64,000 nucleotides of DNA from Pascua guehoae (lineage: Eukaryota > Basidiomycota > Tremellomycetes > Trichosporonales > Trichosporonaceae): NCBI GenBank assembly GCA_001600415.1, contig BCJX01000009.1, positions 62,001-126,000 on the forward strand. The letters are read 5' to 3'. Below are positions 43,946 through 54,404 of the stretch, one piece after another. Position 1 is the stretch's first letter. Each line of letters opens with the position of its first letter. The notes below the pieces were generated by a model. That model saw only the letters and a program-made list of their open reading frames with translations. It did no database searches and was not told the DNA's origin. The position numbers were made by a program, and so were the translations under genes.

Positions 43946-45963
43946 TGTTGTTGTCGGGGTGGGTGCTCGAAGTCGAGGTTTTGGGGTTTTAGGGGGTTGG
44001 GTACAGGTTTTGGGTTGGGTTGTTGGTTGTTGGTTGTGGTGCTCTGGATTTGATGTCACCACTTGGTGAAAGAGTTGGCTGGCCGGTGGTGGCGGCGGAG
44101 GGTGGCTCGGAATCTGCCTGGGCGGCATTTGGCGGCGTTAGCCTTGTGGCCATGCCCTCCACCCTCCACCACCGGACCACCACCACCACTGCTGACCGCC
44201 AACTCATGGCAGGGCATGAGCGTCGTGCCCGTCGTTGATCACGGTCACCAAAGTCGTCGTACACCGCACAAAAGGACGACACCGACCTCACAGTCTTATT
44301 TTATCAAAGAAGCAGTCCGGCACGCCCTTGGTGGCCATACTGTACGAGCCCAAAACTGGCATTACCTACCGGCTCCCAGGTCCCACCGACTTGGGTCCTG
44401 CAGAGTGGAACAACGACTCGCAGAGCGCAGAGTCGAGCTGACGTGATCCACCAGAAGTGCAAGGCCTTTATTAACCACCAAGACAAGCAAGACAAGCAAG
44501 ACAAGCACGAAGACATGTTGGGCCCGAAACGTCCGATCCGACGGCACGGGCCCAGGCACCCCCTCGGCCCGGCGATCAGTGCGCGAGCCACGGTGGCAGT
44601 TTTGGCAGTTGGCACACTGGGTTGCACACTCGAGCACACACCCCCGATCTCGTGCTGTGCTGTGCAGTGCAGTTAATTACTTACATCCTGCGAATGGAAT
44701 GACTGCACACTGCACTCGTCCTCTGGCCTCTGGGGCTACAGGACCTGGACAGGTGGCATGCACAAAGGAGGGGCCGAGGCCACAAAGGCCGCCACGTCCA
44801 AACCCGACTATTGTTCAGACGCACGGTCCGCGCCAGTCCCACACATGGCAGACGCCACACGCCTTGTGCGCCGCGCCACCCAGAGCACGAGTAGGTTGTT
44901 CTCTCCTGTCCGCCTTACACGTCGTGCACATGGACGCTGCCTGAATGTACCGGCCTATGGCGGTGGAGATTGACACCCACCGCCTCCCTGTCGTGCACCA
45001 GTGCACACGCGTAAGCCTGATCCTGTGAGGCCAGGAGACAACGTTGCCAAGTAAGTGGGCGCCCCCCACCGGTCCTCTCCACGCCCACCCTGCACGCCAC
45101 ACCCTCGCTGCTCTCGATTCCTGTCCATTCCGCTCCATCTCGGCTGCGAGGTGCCCCGTGTCTCCCCAGACCCGAACTTTTTTTTTTTTTGCCTCCAAGT
45201 GGGCAGAGAGTATAGACCCCGTGCGTCGTGCACGTCGTGTGAGACGCGCACGAGGCTCGGGCACATGTCTCGAAGACCTCAAAGGTCTTGTCTCGTTTAA
45301 AACACCACACCCGTCTCGTCAAAATACAGGAGCCACAACGTGTCTTGCACACGACACGCCCGGCGCGGAGTGTGCTCGTGCGTGCCCCGTCCCCGTGTGT
45401 CGGGCCTGTCCTGCCTCCTGCCTCCTGCCTGTCGTGTGTCCTGCCTCGTTCCTCCTGCGTCCTGGCCGCATGTCCCGTGTCCTGCATCCTGGCCATCCTC
45501 TGACTCGGAATGTACCAGTCCACCCGTCCCACCAGCTACCAGTCCTTTCCCTCCCCCCAGTTCCTGTCCCCCGTCCCCCGCCCTGCCCTCCCCGTCCCCT
45601 CTGCCTCTGTCCCACCCCCGCCGTCTCCTCAGTCGTCAGCCTACTCGTCACTCGTCTGCACTGCACAATTCTCACACTCTCTCCCACCACTCCCACCGTT
45701 CACCATCGCTCTCTCTGATATTTTTTTTTCTTGCTCGCAAAACAGGCCGCAAAGTACCCCGCCCACCGTCGTCCTTCTCTCCTATCCCCCAACCGACACT
45801 TCTCGACTTCTCGCCACCACCTAGTTCCGGCTTGGACCCAGCTCCAAGCTCCACCACACCTTTTCCACCACCACCCCCACCGCCGCCGACTTTTTCCCCC
45901 AACCCCTAACCCCACCTCTCCCCCCCGCCACCCCCCCCCCCCCCCCCCCCAAACTCCACCACA
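43946..45963. other. Divergent 2-kb region, one weak ORF
   Basis: This lies between the TOM6-like and G gamma starts. A plus-strand frame at 44235-44441 ends with a protein-like stretch (LVAILYEPKTGITYRLPG, then DLGPAEWNND) and may be a small gene or a remnant; I could not find its family or splice partners. Other content: GACAAGCAA repeats (about 44480-44510), a T-run near 45179-45191, and a long CT-rich leader ending in a 20-base C-run before the G gamma ATG. Confidence 0.4.
45931..45950 (+). repeat. 20-base C-run in the G gamma 5' leader
   Basis: Twenty consecutive C end 13 nt before the ATG at 45964. This is the longest homopolymer in the window and lies in the probable mRNA leader. Confidence 0.9.
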
Positions 45964-47413
45964 ATGTCCATGCCGCCACCGCCCCGCGCCCCGTCCCCGC
46001 AGCGCCGGACAAACAAGAACGCCATGGCCGAGCTCAAGCTCCGCCGCGTCCTCGCCCAGACCGACCGCCTGCACGACGAGCTCACCCGCCCCCGCATCCG
46101 CGTCAGCGAGGCGAGTTTGACGTGAGTGAGCGCGCGCGCACGCGCACGCGAGCGTCAGCGAGCGTGAGCAGGCGTGAAGTGACCGCGAGCGAGGGTGACG
46201 TGAGACCGCTAGCGTGAGACTGCGAGCCTGAGGAGAGCGTGGGCGTGAGGATGTGGATCGCCACGTTTTTCCAGCCATGAGGCCACGGCTGCACGGCTGG
46301 GCGCGGTAATGGAGACTTGGCTCCTTGAGTACTGGGTACTGGGTACTGGTACTGGGTGCCACGCCAGCGACCCGTCGCCAAGGCCGGGACCCCGCGCTCG
46401 TCCCCGCCCCCCCCCCCCCCCCCCCGGGAGAGTTCCCAGTGCCACGACTGGAGCCGTCGGCGTGCTCTGCTGCCCGCCTCCAACCTGCCAACCTGTCTCC
46501 AGGCTGCCTGTCTGCCTCCAGTCTGCAGCCCACTCGCAACCTGCAGTGACATTTCCACTGGTTGTGCAGAGTGCAGATCCGGTTCCAGCCGGCCCGTGGT
46601 CCCCCCTGCCTCCTCCTGCCCTGCGATGCGGGGGCGGCGTGATCGGATCGGGGCCGGGGGGCCCCTGCGACGCCACACTCGGTGCCGGCCGGAGAGCGCC
46701 ACGCGCCACCGATCCACGGATTGGCGAAGTTCGGCTCGGTTTCGGGAGGCGCGGTGTGGCATGACGTGTGGCATGACGTGACTTGATGGATGGGCAGTGG
46801 CGGTGCAGTCTGTCTTAATCTTGCAGCTGCCGGAGATTGCCGTCTGCTGGTGGCCTCAAGGGGGTGACGACAGGCTGGGTTGGTACTTGCGGGGTGTCAT
46901 CGGAGGCGTCGTCGTTGGGTCTGCGTTCAGTGTACGCTGGGTACGCTGCGTGCTGGCTGCATCGAGTCATGCGGCAGTACAGCCGTGAGGCAGTTGAGGC
47001 AGCGTTTGAGTCGTGTCTCCTCGATGAATTTCACGCCGTCTGCATCTGGTCTCAGATGTCCCAAACTCTGCCCCGCCTCTCTCGTGTTCTCTCCTGGCCT
47101 CTCTCTCTCCGTCTCCCACTCTCACCCACCCCCACGCCATCTCCCACTCTACCTCGTCCCACTCTACCTCGTCCCACTCTACCTCGTCCCACTCTACCTC
47201 GTCCCAACTCTACCTCGTCCCACTCGAGCCTAACACCCACCCAGTCTCATCAAGTTTTGCCAGGACACGCGCGACCCGCTCCTCCCGTCCATCTGGGGCG
47301 AGCTCAAGAAGGGCGAGGACCCGTACGCCCCGCCCGAATCTGCATGCTGTTCTAGTGCGTCTAGTCGTACACATTCCACACAGGATGCTGGTGCTGACTT
47401 TCCAGTCATGTAA
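45964..47413 (+). CDS. Heterotrimeric G-protein gamma subunit
   Basis: Exons 45964-46121, 47245-47354, 47406-47413; 91 aa. Intron 1 is 1123 nt, the longest in the window; intron 2 is 51 nt. The protein reads: Pro-rich start, the coiled segment AMAELKLRRVLAQTDRLHDEL, then TRPRIRVSEASLTLIKFCQ, DPLLPSIWGELKKGEDPYAP and the C-terminus ACCSIM. CSIM is a CaaX box for prenylation, and the preceding Cys is a likely palmitoylation site. This is the fungal G gamma layout (compare Ste18/Gpg proteins), acting with G beta in pheromone or nutrient signalling at the plasma membrane. The last coding exon is only 8 nt and completes the CaaX. Intron 2 is stop-free and a multiple of three; if retained, the protein would end ADFPVM without a CaaX. 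Confidence 0.9.
46407..46425 (+). repeat. 19-base C-run in G gamma intron 1
   Basis: Nineteen consecutive C inside the 1123-nt intron 1. Further down the intron (about 47148-47225), CTACCTCGTCCCACT is repeated several times. Confidence 0.85.
47148..47225 (+). repeat. 15-bp tandem repeat CTACCTCGTCCCACT
   Basis: About five tandem copies, the last with one inserted base, near the 3' end of G gamma intron 1. Confidence 0.85.
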
Positions 47414-48456
47414 TCGGGCACGGCCTCGGGGATGTGCGCGATTGCACACTCGACTCGACCAGATTAAGACTTGTCGATTAAGCCGTCGGCATTAGTTTCC
47501 CCCGCCTGGCGCCCCACCAAAGTGGTTGCGACCGTGTAGTCTGTCACTCACGCTCGTCCCACGTTCCATGCTCCCCTCGCCTTTTACTTCGCTTTCTCCG
47601 CGACAGGACCGCGGCCTAGACATTCCCACCTACACCTACACTCCCACCTAAACTCCCACCCCACCCCGCCATTCCACCCTTCGTCACAGCCTACAGCATA
47701 CTCCACGCTTCACACCCATCCCCTCCTACGCATCCACAAATCCACATCGCGCATCGCACATCCGCAACCCCGCATCCGCCATGCGCGCCATGGCTCCCCA
47801 CTACCCCCACCCTACCCTATTACATTCACCCCGGATCCCCACACGCGGAACCCTTCCCCACCTACCCCTTTACCCCGCCGCCACCCTCGCATCCCACCCT
47901 CGCAGCGCGACCTGCTCACCCTGCACCCAGCCAATCGCGCGCGTCTCGCGGCGGTGTGCTAGGCTAGGCTCACCTAGAATAATACCCCCACGGCCCACAG
48001 GCGGCGGGCTACACGCACACGCGACGGCCCCGCTTGGCCCACCTGTACACCTCGCGCTCTCCTCGCGGCCTGGCGCATCCTATAATTAGTAATGTGAACG
48101 TCACATATACAGTATGCATAGCTGCTGTGCTAGAGGCTGGGCGGCTGGGCGTGGTTGGCTGACAGCGTGGGTAGGCTAAACAGCATGCGTGGAGTCGGGG
48201 CATGATCAGAGCTGGGGTATTGGCGCGGTTACAGAGCTGGCGATGAGAGGACAACGGGCCAACGGGGGTTACAGAGCCGGCGTTGAGAGGCGAGGCTGAG
48301 GTTGAATCGGACACATGGGAGAGGACAGGGTTGTGACGAGGTGAGATGGTGAGTGGACTGAGGCGTCAGCTAGTGTCAAGACTCACTGGACGGCATACTC
48401 ACCGATGAGACGACCACACTCTACGTGAGGACCACACTCTGCGTGAGAGTCGGCCG
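47414..48456. other. Convergent intergenic region
   Basis: 1.04 kb between G gamma and BTB gene 3' ends. The first 400 bases are rich in CCCACC and CTACAC repeats. The remainder has no supported gene. Confidence 0.5.
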
Positions 48457-50052
48457 CTACCCCTGGTAGTAGTCGTCGTCCTCGTCGTCGTACGGCATCT
48501 GATCATTCGCATGACCCCCATTGGGGACCCCGGCATGACCAAACGGCACATGGGCGCCGGCATGCCCCTCCTGCCCGCCATGGTGCCCCGAGCACCCTCT
48601 GAGCGAGTGCAGCGCGATTGAAAACTCATGGCTGAGCTCGCCCGCCATGCCCGACCCGCCAATCCTAAACCACGCGCGGCTGAGGGCCCACAGATAGTCT
48701 GGCGGGATGCGTTTAAAGTCTGCAAAACCCAGCGCGCCCGGGTTGAAGACACACTCGTTGGGGACATAGAGGTTTTCGTCGGCGTCGGGGCCCGCGTCGC
48801 CCCACGTCCATGTCGGCCGGTCGAGCGCGGCCGTGCATGTCTTTTCGTCGTCGATGGCCGCCCCAATCATGAACGCGCCAAACGGCGAGTGGTGGCCCGC
48901 CCGCACCAGCTCGCGCGTGTAGAGGAGCAGAATCTGCAGCGCCCCGTTGCAGTCGTACTTGCGCAGAAACTGCGCGAGTGCCGGGTACGCCGGGAGCACG
49001 CAGGGGGGCTCGTCGAGACACCCGTCGACGGCAATCTTGAGAAACAGCCGGAACGTCGCGGCGTTTTCAATGTCGACGTCGGTGAATTCGAGATACTGGC
49101 CCCGAGTGTGCGCGGGCGGCGGCGTCTGCGAAACGGGGCGTGGGGAAGGGCTCGTCACCATTGCCCTGTTGGTGCTGTCGGCGGCGTCCGCGACACCGTC
49201 CCCCGTCACGCCGTCGCCCGTCTCCTCGCCAATGTGCCCCGCAGGTGGCGCGGGCGGTTCCGGCGGTGGCGGCGTCCCAAACGACTGGGCGTCCCGGAAC
49301 ACCGAGCTGGGTGTGAGCTACGTGGACGTAAACAATGGGTCGGTCTGTTGGCTCTGGGCATGCAGCATCTGCATGCTATGCCTCAGAGTGACAACGCTGT
49401 GATACGATACACCCTCCATGCCCTCCATGCCTCCATGCCTCCATGCCTCCATGCCTCCATGCCTCCATGCCTCCATGCCTCCATGCCTCCATGCCTCCAT
49501 GCCTCCATGCCTCCATGCCTCCATGCCTCCATGCCTCCANNNNNNNNNNNNNNNNNNNNNNNNNNNNNNNNNNNNNNNNNNNNNNNNNNNNNNNNNNNNN
49601 NNNNNNNNNNNNNNNNNNNNNNNNNNNNNNNNNNNNNNNCCTCCATGCCTCCATGCCTCCATGCCTCCATGCCTCCATGCCTCCATGCCTCCATGCCTCC
49701 ATGCCTCCATGCCTCCATGCCTCCATGTCTCTATGCCTCCATGTCTCCACAGCTCCACACCCACGCCCGCACCCGCACCTGCACCTGCACCCGCACGGGA
49801 GGCAACTCACCTATGCGCCAAAAGATAGTACGACGGCACGCGAAACCGCACATTATCCGCCGTGATAATCTCAAAGTCGCCCTCGGTCCACTCTGGATCG
49901 TCCACAATGGCATCGGGGTCCTCGTCGTCATAGTCGTACCCGTCGCCGTACCCGTCTGATCCCAGCGCGCCCTGGGGCGCGTCGTCGGGCTCGTCGTCCC
50001 ACGGGTCGCGCGCGCGGGACGCCGCCGTGGGGACCGGGTTGGTGGAGGCCAT
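48457..50052 (-). CDS. BTB/POZ-domain protein
   Basis: Exons 50052-49811 and 49306-48457; 363 aa. The 504-nt intron contains an 8-bp minisatellite and a 100-N gap; its ends are GTGAGT and CTCACACCCAG. The exons join as FEIITADNVRFRVPSYYLLAH-SSVFRDAQSF, the conserved start of a BTB fold (residues about 59-92), continuing FTDVDIENAATFRLFLKIAVDG and LAQFLRKYDCNGALQILL. The N-terminal 55 residues are acidic (DPWDDEPDDAPQ; DYDDEDPDAIVDDPEW). The C-terminus is His/Gly-rich (GHHGGQEGHAGAHVPFGHAG) with an acidic end. An upstream in-frame ATG at 50094 would add 14 hydrophobic residues; I preferred 50052 because BTB proteins are intracellular. BTB domains mediate dimerisation or Cul3 binding; the partner is unknown. 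Confidence 0.8.
49424..49748. repeat. 8-bp minisatellite (ATGCCTCC)n with assembly gap
   Basis: Uninterrupted ATGCCTCC units flank a 100-N gap at 49540-49639; the last few units drift to ATGTCTCT and similar. The period of 8 is read directly. The gap of exactly 100 N suggests a placeholder, so true array length is unknown. It lies inside the BTB gene intron. Confidence 0.95.
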
Positions 50053-50728
50053 GATGCTGACGATTGCGAGCGAGGCGAGCGACGAGAGGACCATGCGGAG
50101 GTGTCGGGCTGGGATTGCCGGGCGAGGTGGCCGTGAAGGTGGGGATTGGGTGTGTGGAAGGTGTTTGGCCCAAAGGAAGGGAGGCGACGAGGAAGGTATG
50201 GAGCTGTCGTTGGCAGCGACGGGGTGTGTGGCCAGTTGAGGCGGAGGATGGATGCACGAGTGGGTGATGCAGTGGTGATAGAATACAGAAGTGGGGGTGA
50301 TACAGGCGACTGAGATGAAGAGTGAGTGAGTGAGTGAGAGAGTGACAGTTGGGCTGTGCAATGATATCGAGTGACCCAACCTAAACAGGACGAAGCGGGT
50401 TACGACATGGTCAGACGCGTTCCCCCCCATTGCCAGTGGCGGTGCCTCGATGTTGGCTGGCCATGGCTGGGTTGCCGTGCCTGGAAGGCGATGCGACTAC
50501 CACCACTCAAAACTCGCAACCCCCAAGGGGAAACCCGCCACGGGACGTGTATCATGTCACCGCCTCACTCGTCCCATCTCCCTCCCCCCAGATGGGAAAA
50601 AAAAGACGCACAGCGCCTAGGGTACTAGTACAAACGTTGACTGAATGCGATGCATATGCTGTACTCTACATGAAGCGCAAACCCCTTGCACTCGAACCAC
50701 TCGCGACGCCCAACCCGTCCCCTGCTGG
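50053..50728. other. Intergenic region, BTB promoter side
   Basis: 676 bases between the BTB start and the PRP18 3' end. A (GAGT)n stretch occurs near 50318-50342. No gene is supported. Confidence 0.5.
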
Positions 50729-52076
50729 CTATCCCATGTTCTGCGCAATGCTGTCCGCGGGCCGGACCATTTGCGAAAACGTCATCAACCTAAGGTGTGA
50801 GCTTTGACCAGCGCTTTCCCTGCTTGGCAGCGGCATCCGTCGCCAAGCACGCGACCACGCGACTCACCTCTTGACCGCCTGGATATACTTGCGCGACACC
50901 TCGTCGTTGAGGACGTGCGCGACATTTTCAGTGATTCGCTCATCGCTCGAACGCTCGTGAATACCGACACTCGTCACGCCAATGGGCCACGCAGCGTTGC
51001 CAATGGACAGGCGGAGGTATGCGTCGTTTGCCTTTTGGTACGAGCGCACCTGGATGTAGTGGACGACTTCGGCGAGGTGGCGGACAACGTCCTCTGCAAG
51101 TTCCTACTTGTCAGCGGGTGGACCAGAAGACGTGCTACACCCACTCTGCTGCGGAGACCACGGAACAGCGGCTTGAGGTTTTGCACCGACTGGGCATGGT
51201 TGGCGGACGCGAGCTTTCCGGCTGCCGTGGCCTTTTCCTCGGCCGGCCGTGCCTCTAGCCATTCCTCCCACTCTTTCAACAAGTCCTGCGGCATTAGATC
51301 GAGCCTCATGGGTACAAAGGAGTTGTCCTCGTGGTACCCACCTTGAACGCCCAGTAGATAATCGGATGGAGCTTGTTAAAGTTGGTCTTGATGAGACCCA
51401 GGTCCAGCGGGCCATCGGGAACTTTACGCTTCTTCTTCTCCCCCTTGTCCTTGTCCGTCTCATTCGTCTCGCCGCGCGCGCGCTTCTCCTGCTCGCGCAT
51501 CTGCATGTCCTCGACAACACGCCGGAACTCGTTTTGTCGCCCCCCGCCACGCTCGTCGAGCAGCTCGAGCGCGCGCAGGCGCAGCCGCCGGTCCTTGTCC
51601 GTCTCGCCGAACAGCCGAATCGGCTGCCCCTTTGCACGCAATCGCCGCACGCATTCTTCTGGGGCAATGTTGAACCGCTCCACAGCGCCTTCTGGTGCTG
51701 GAGAGCCCGAGTCGGGTGTTGGCACTGCAGACTCTGCGAGGTGTGCGAGCGCCGCCTTTCGTGCTTGCTCCGCCTGTCGCTGTCAGCAGGCAACGTCTCG
51801 GAGAAAGGCAGGATGGTGATAATCCAACCATTGCGAGCCCAACAACCACTGCACACTCACCTCCTTGCGGTTCTTGTATGCCTGTGCCTCGGCACGCGCT
51901 CCAGCAGCCGCAGCGTCGGCCTCTTCCTTGCGCTTGCGCTCCTCTTCGCGCTTGCGTTGCCTCTCGTCCTCCTTTGCGCGCTCGAGGTCGCCGCGGCGCG
52001 CATACTTTGGCGCGCTGCCGCTCGAGACAAAGTCCTCGGCCTTGCGCTTGTTGATCTCGGCGAGGAGGCCCTCCAT
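50729..52076 (-). CDS. PRP18: Pre-mRNA-splicing factor Prp18
   Basis: Five exons: 52076-51861, 51779-51342, 51285-51145, 51103-50868, 50789-50729; 363 aa. Introns are 81, 56, 41 and 78 nt. Residues 1-75 are charged coiled-coil (ERAKEDERQRKREEERKRK). The PRP4-like motif APEECVRRLRAKGQPIRLFGET at about 105-126 is the Prp4/Prp18 signature. The C-terminal Prp18 domain follows: FNKLHPIIYWAFK, LLKEWEEWLEARPAEEK, LAEDVVRHLAEVVHYIQVRSY, KANDAYLRLSIGNAAWPIGVT with VGIHERSS (the conserved loop), and VLNDEVSRKYIQAVKRLMTF. Prp18 acts with Slu7 in the second splicing step and influences 3' splice-site choice. It is divergent from MMS2 over 386 bp. Confidence 0.93.
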
Positions 52077-52462
52077 GTTTGTATTGAGCTTTGGGGATGA
52101 AATGTGAGGTGGGTGGCGACTTTGAATGCACGCGGTTGGATGGATGGCGAGCAGGTGGCAAGTGAAGTGGGGTGAGTTGCGAATGGTGCCTGAGGTGATG
52201 GGAGGAAGTGGGATCATTACGTAACGTGTCCCCGTGCGGCACGATCGTGGGTGGGTGGGTCGGGGCCACGCCTAGCGTCGTCACTGCGTGCACTGCGTCG
52301 AGAGAGTGTGAGTAGTGAGAGTGCGGTGTGCCAGTCCTGGGTTGATCTCAACCATCATTGTCACTACTACTCTTGTCCTTGTTCAACTCGCTTCAGCCCC
52401 CGTTTCATACCCCCTCCTTTCCTTCCCCCCTCCCCCCACAACTACTACACTCACTCGCAAAC
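52077..52462. promoter_or_regulatory. Bidirectional PRP18/MMS2 promoter
   Basis: 386 bp separate two divergent starts. The MMS2-proximal half is C/T-rich and G-poor (CCCCCTCCTTTCCTTCCCCC). A GTTACGTAAT-like palindromic core (ATTACGTAACG on +) lies at 52215-52225. No TATA box is evident. Confidence 0.45.
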
Positions 52463-53653
52463 ATGGCCAAGGGTGAGTGGAGTGTCACAAGCGGCGTCAG
52501 CCGACACCCCGCTTGGTCGCGACCGTCGCGCCGCTCTGTTCACTGTGCTCGGCGGTCTCGTCTTGGTCAGAATACGACTAACCCGCAGTGCCGAGGAGTT
52601 TCCGTCTCCTCGAGGAGCTCGAGAAGGGCGAGAAGGGACTCGGCGACGGATCGTGCAGCTATGGCCTCAAGGTGAGCCACTCCCTCTCCTAATGGCTTGT
52701 CATGCCCGAGCTCGGAGCTAATCGCCACAGGACGGCGAGGACCTTGCCATGTACGAATGGAACGGGACGATCATTGGCCCGCCCCACTCTGCGTTTGAGA
52801 ACCGCATCTTCAGCCTCAGCATCTACTGCGGCGACAAGTACCCTGGTGCGTCGGGGGTTGTGTACAGGTGGTGCCGCCGGTGTGGACACTTGCAGGCACA
52901 ACAGAGCTCAGGCGCGGGCTGGGCATCGGGCATTGGGCATTGGCCATGGGCTCGGGCGTCGCCGATGCACATGTGCGGTGGACCGCCGCCAAGACCCCAA
53001 TTTCCGACTGTGGTGCAATGCATGCCATCCTTGGTCGACCCTCGGTGCCTTTACAACTAACACTGCAGACCTCCCCCCGATCGTCAAGTTCGAGAGCCGG
53101 ATCAACCTCCCCTGCGTCGACCAGCGCGGCGTCGTGCGTTTTGTTCCTTCCCCCGGCTGATAATCTGCCTGCCTGTCCATCAAGTATACTGACTCTCAGG
53201 TTGACCTGTCGCGCGTGCACACAATCTCCCAGTGGAGGCGCGACTACACTCTGGAGAACGTGCTTGTCGAGCTTCGCAGGTGAGTCGTCGCTGTGGCCTT
53301 GACGTGTGACCGTGGTCTGGGCTGTTGCTGGAGACTTGTATCGCGTAGACCTTGGACTGGAAGAGGGTCACTGCCGCGCCACATGCCCGAGGACGTGTTC
53401 AGATGCGTCCTATGGATGACCGCATCGATTTTGGGGCACGGAACAGGACGGCCGAGCATTGTGATGCTTGTCGCGTGCTCCATGGCACCATTGATGTACA
53501 ACGCGCGCTCGGCTCTTCCCTCACCTAGGACGCACACTAACGACACACAGGGAAATGGCCGCGCCCTCGAATCGCAAGACGTCGCAGCCACCCGAGGGCG
53601 CCGAGTTCCCGCCGCTCGACCTTGTCGCGCTCGCCAAGCAGCGTCGCGCGTAG
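52463..53653 (+). CDS. MMS2: Ubiquitin-conjugating enzyme variant Mms2/Uev1
   Basis: Six exons: 52463-52472 (10 nt), 52589-52671, 52731-52845, 53069-53133, 53200-53279, 53551-53653; 151 aa. Introns are 116, 59, 223, 66 and 271 nt. The spliced product: [80 protein letters not shown] and [18 protein letters not shown]. It has a UBC fold, and the catalytic Cys position is replaced, as in the UEV class; the Cys in NLPCVDQ is the common UEV one and not the E2 nucleophile. Mms2 pairs with Ubc13 to make Lys63-linked ubiquitin chains in error-free DNA damage tolerance. The C-terminal extension after EMAAPSNRK ([12 protein letters not shown], then ALAKQRRA) is short and basic. The first coding exon has only three codons plus one base. 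Confidence 0.92.
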
Positions 53654-54404
53654 GGGCCCGCCTCTCGCTGGGAGGAGCCCGCTTTGGGCGTAGACTCGTG
53701 ATATTCGCTCCTTTGGCCTTTGTTTTTGACGTCATGCACACAGACATACACACGCGGGGTCGTTGGAATGGCTGGGCGTTGCTCTGACCCCTTTTGTTGG
53801 CTGGCGATGGCCTGAGTGCCATCAACTCACCTCTACCTCTCGGCAGTCACCCATGTCCCAGGTTGCATACGGTCTGTCTGACAACTCTACAACACTGGTT
53901 AGTTCCTTGGGGGTGGCATCGAGCCTGGTCGATGTGGAACCCATCCGAGACCCAGCCTAGGCGCGTGATGGCGATGCACTTGCCAATTCCGTTTAGAACA
54001 GCCGACTGTTCTTCAAGGGTGACAGTGTCGCTGTGCATACTTGTGAGCGAAGAATGTGTGCAGCTTCCACGACAGTATCATATCTTGGTGATTGGCAGTG
54101 AAGAGGCAGGGTCTTTCTGGGGTACTCGAGGCAACATGGGAATGGAATGTCAGTGCTGAACTTGGCAGCATTGAGTGGATGGACCTGGCTGTCATGGGGA
54201 TGTATACCTCACTAGAAGCCTTGAGCTACGGCTTGAGCTACGGCTTGTCGTATTCACTATAGCGCCAGGCTTTGTGTTCGGGAGTCTCCTGTGTGGGTTG
54301 TGCGGGACAACTTTGCATAAGAAGGGTGTACGTGTTGAAGGGGTGATTTAACGTGCCCAGTCCACACCTCGCGCGGTAGGACTCGGGCAGAGCGAACTAT
54401 CAAA
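53654..54404. other. Convergent intergenic region
   Basis: 751 bases between MMS2 and xylanase 3' ends. A duplicated CTTGAGCTACGG occurs near 54220-54247. No gene is supported. Confidence 0.5.

Noticed and set aside
46122..47244. A separate gene inside G gamma intron 1
   Set aside because: Frames there are driven by C-runs and the 15-bp repeat and show no protein features.
49376..49865. Frames encoding MPPCLHAS or MEAWRHGG repeats
   Set aside because: They are translations of the 8-bp minisatellite, open in several frames on both strands, inside an intron with a gap.
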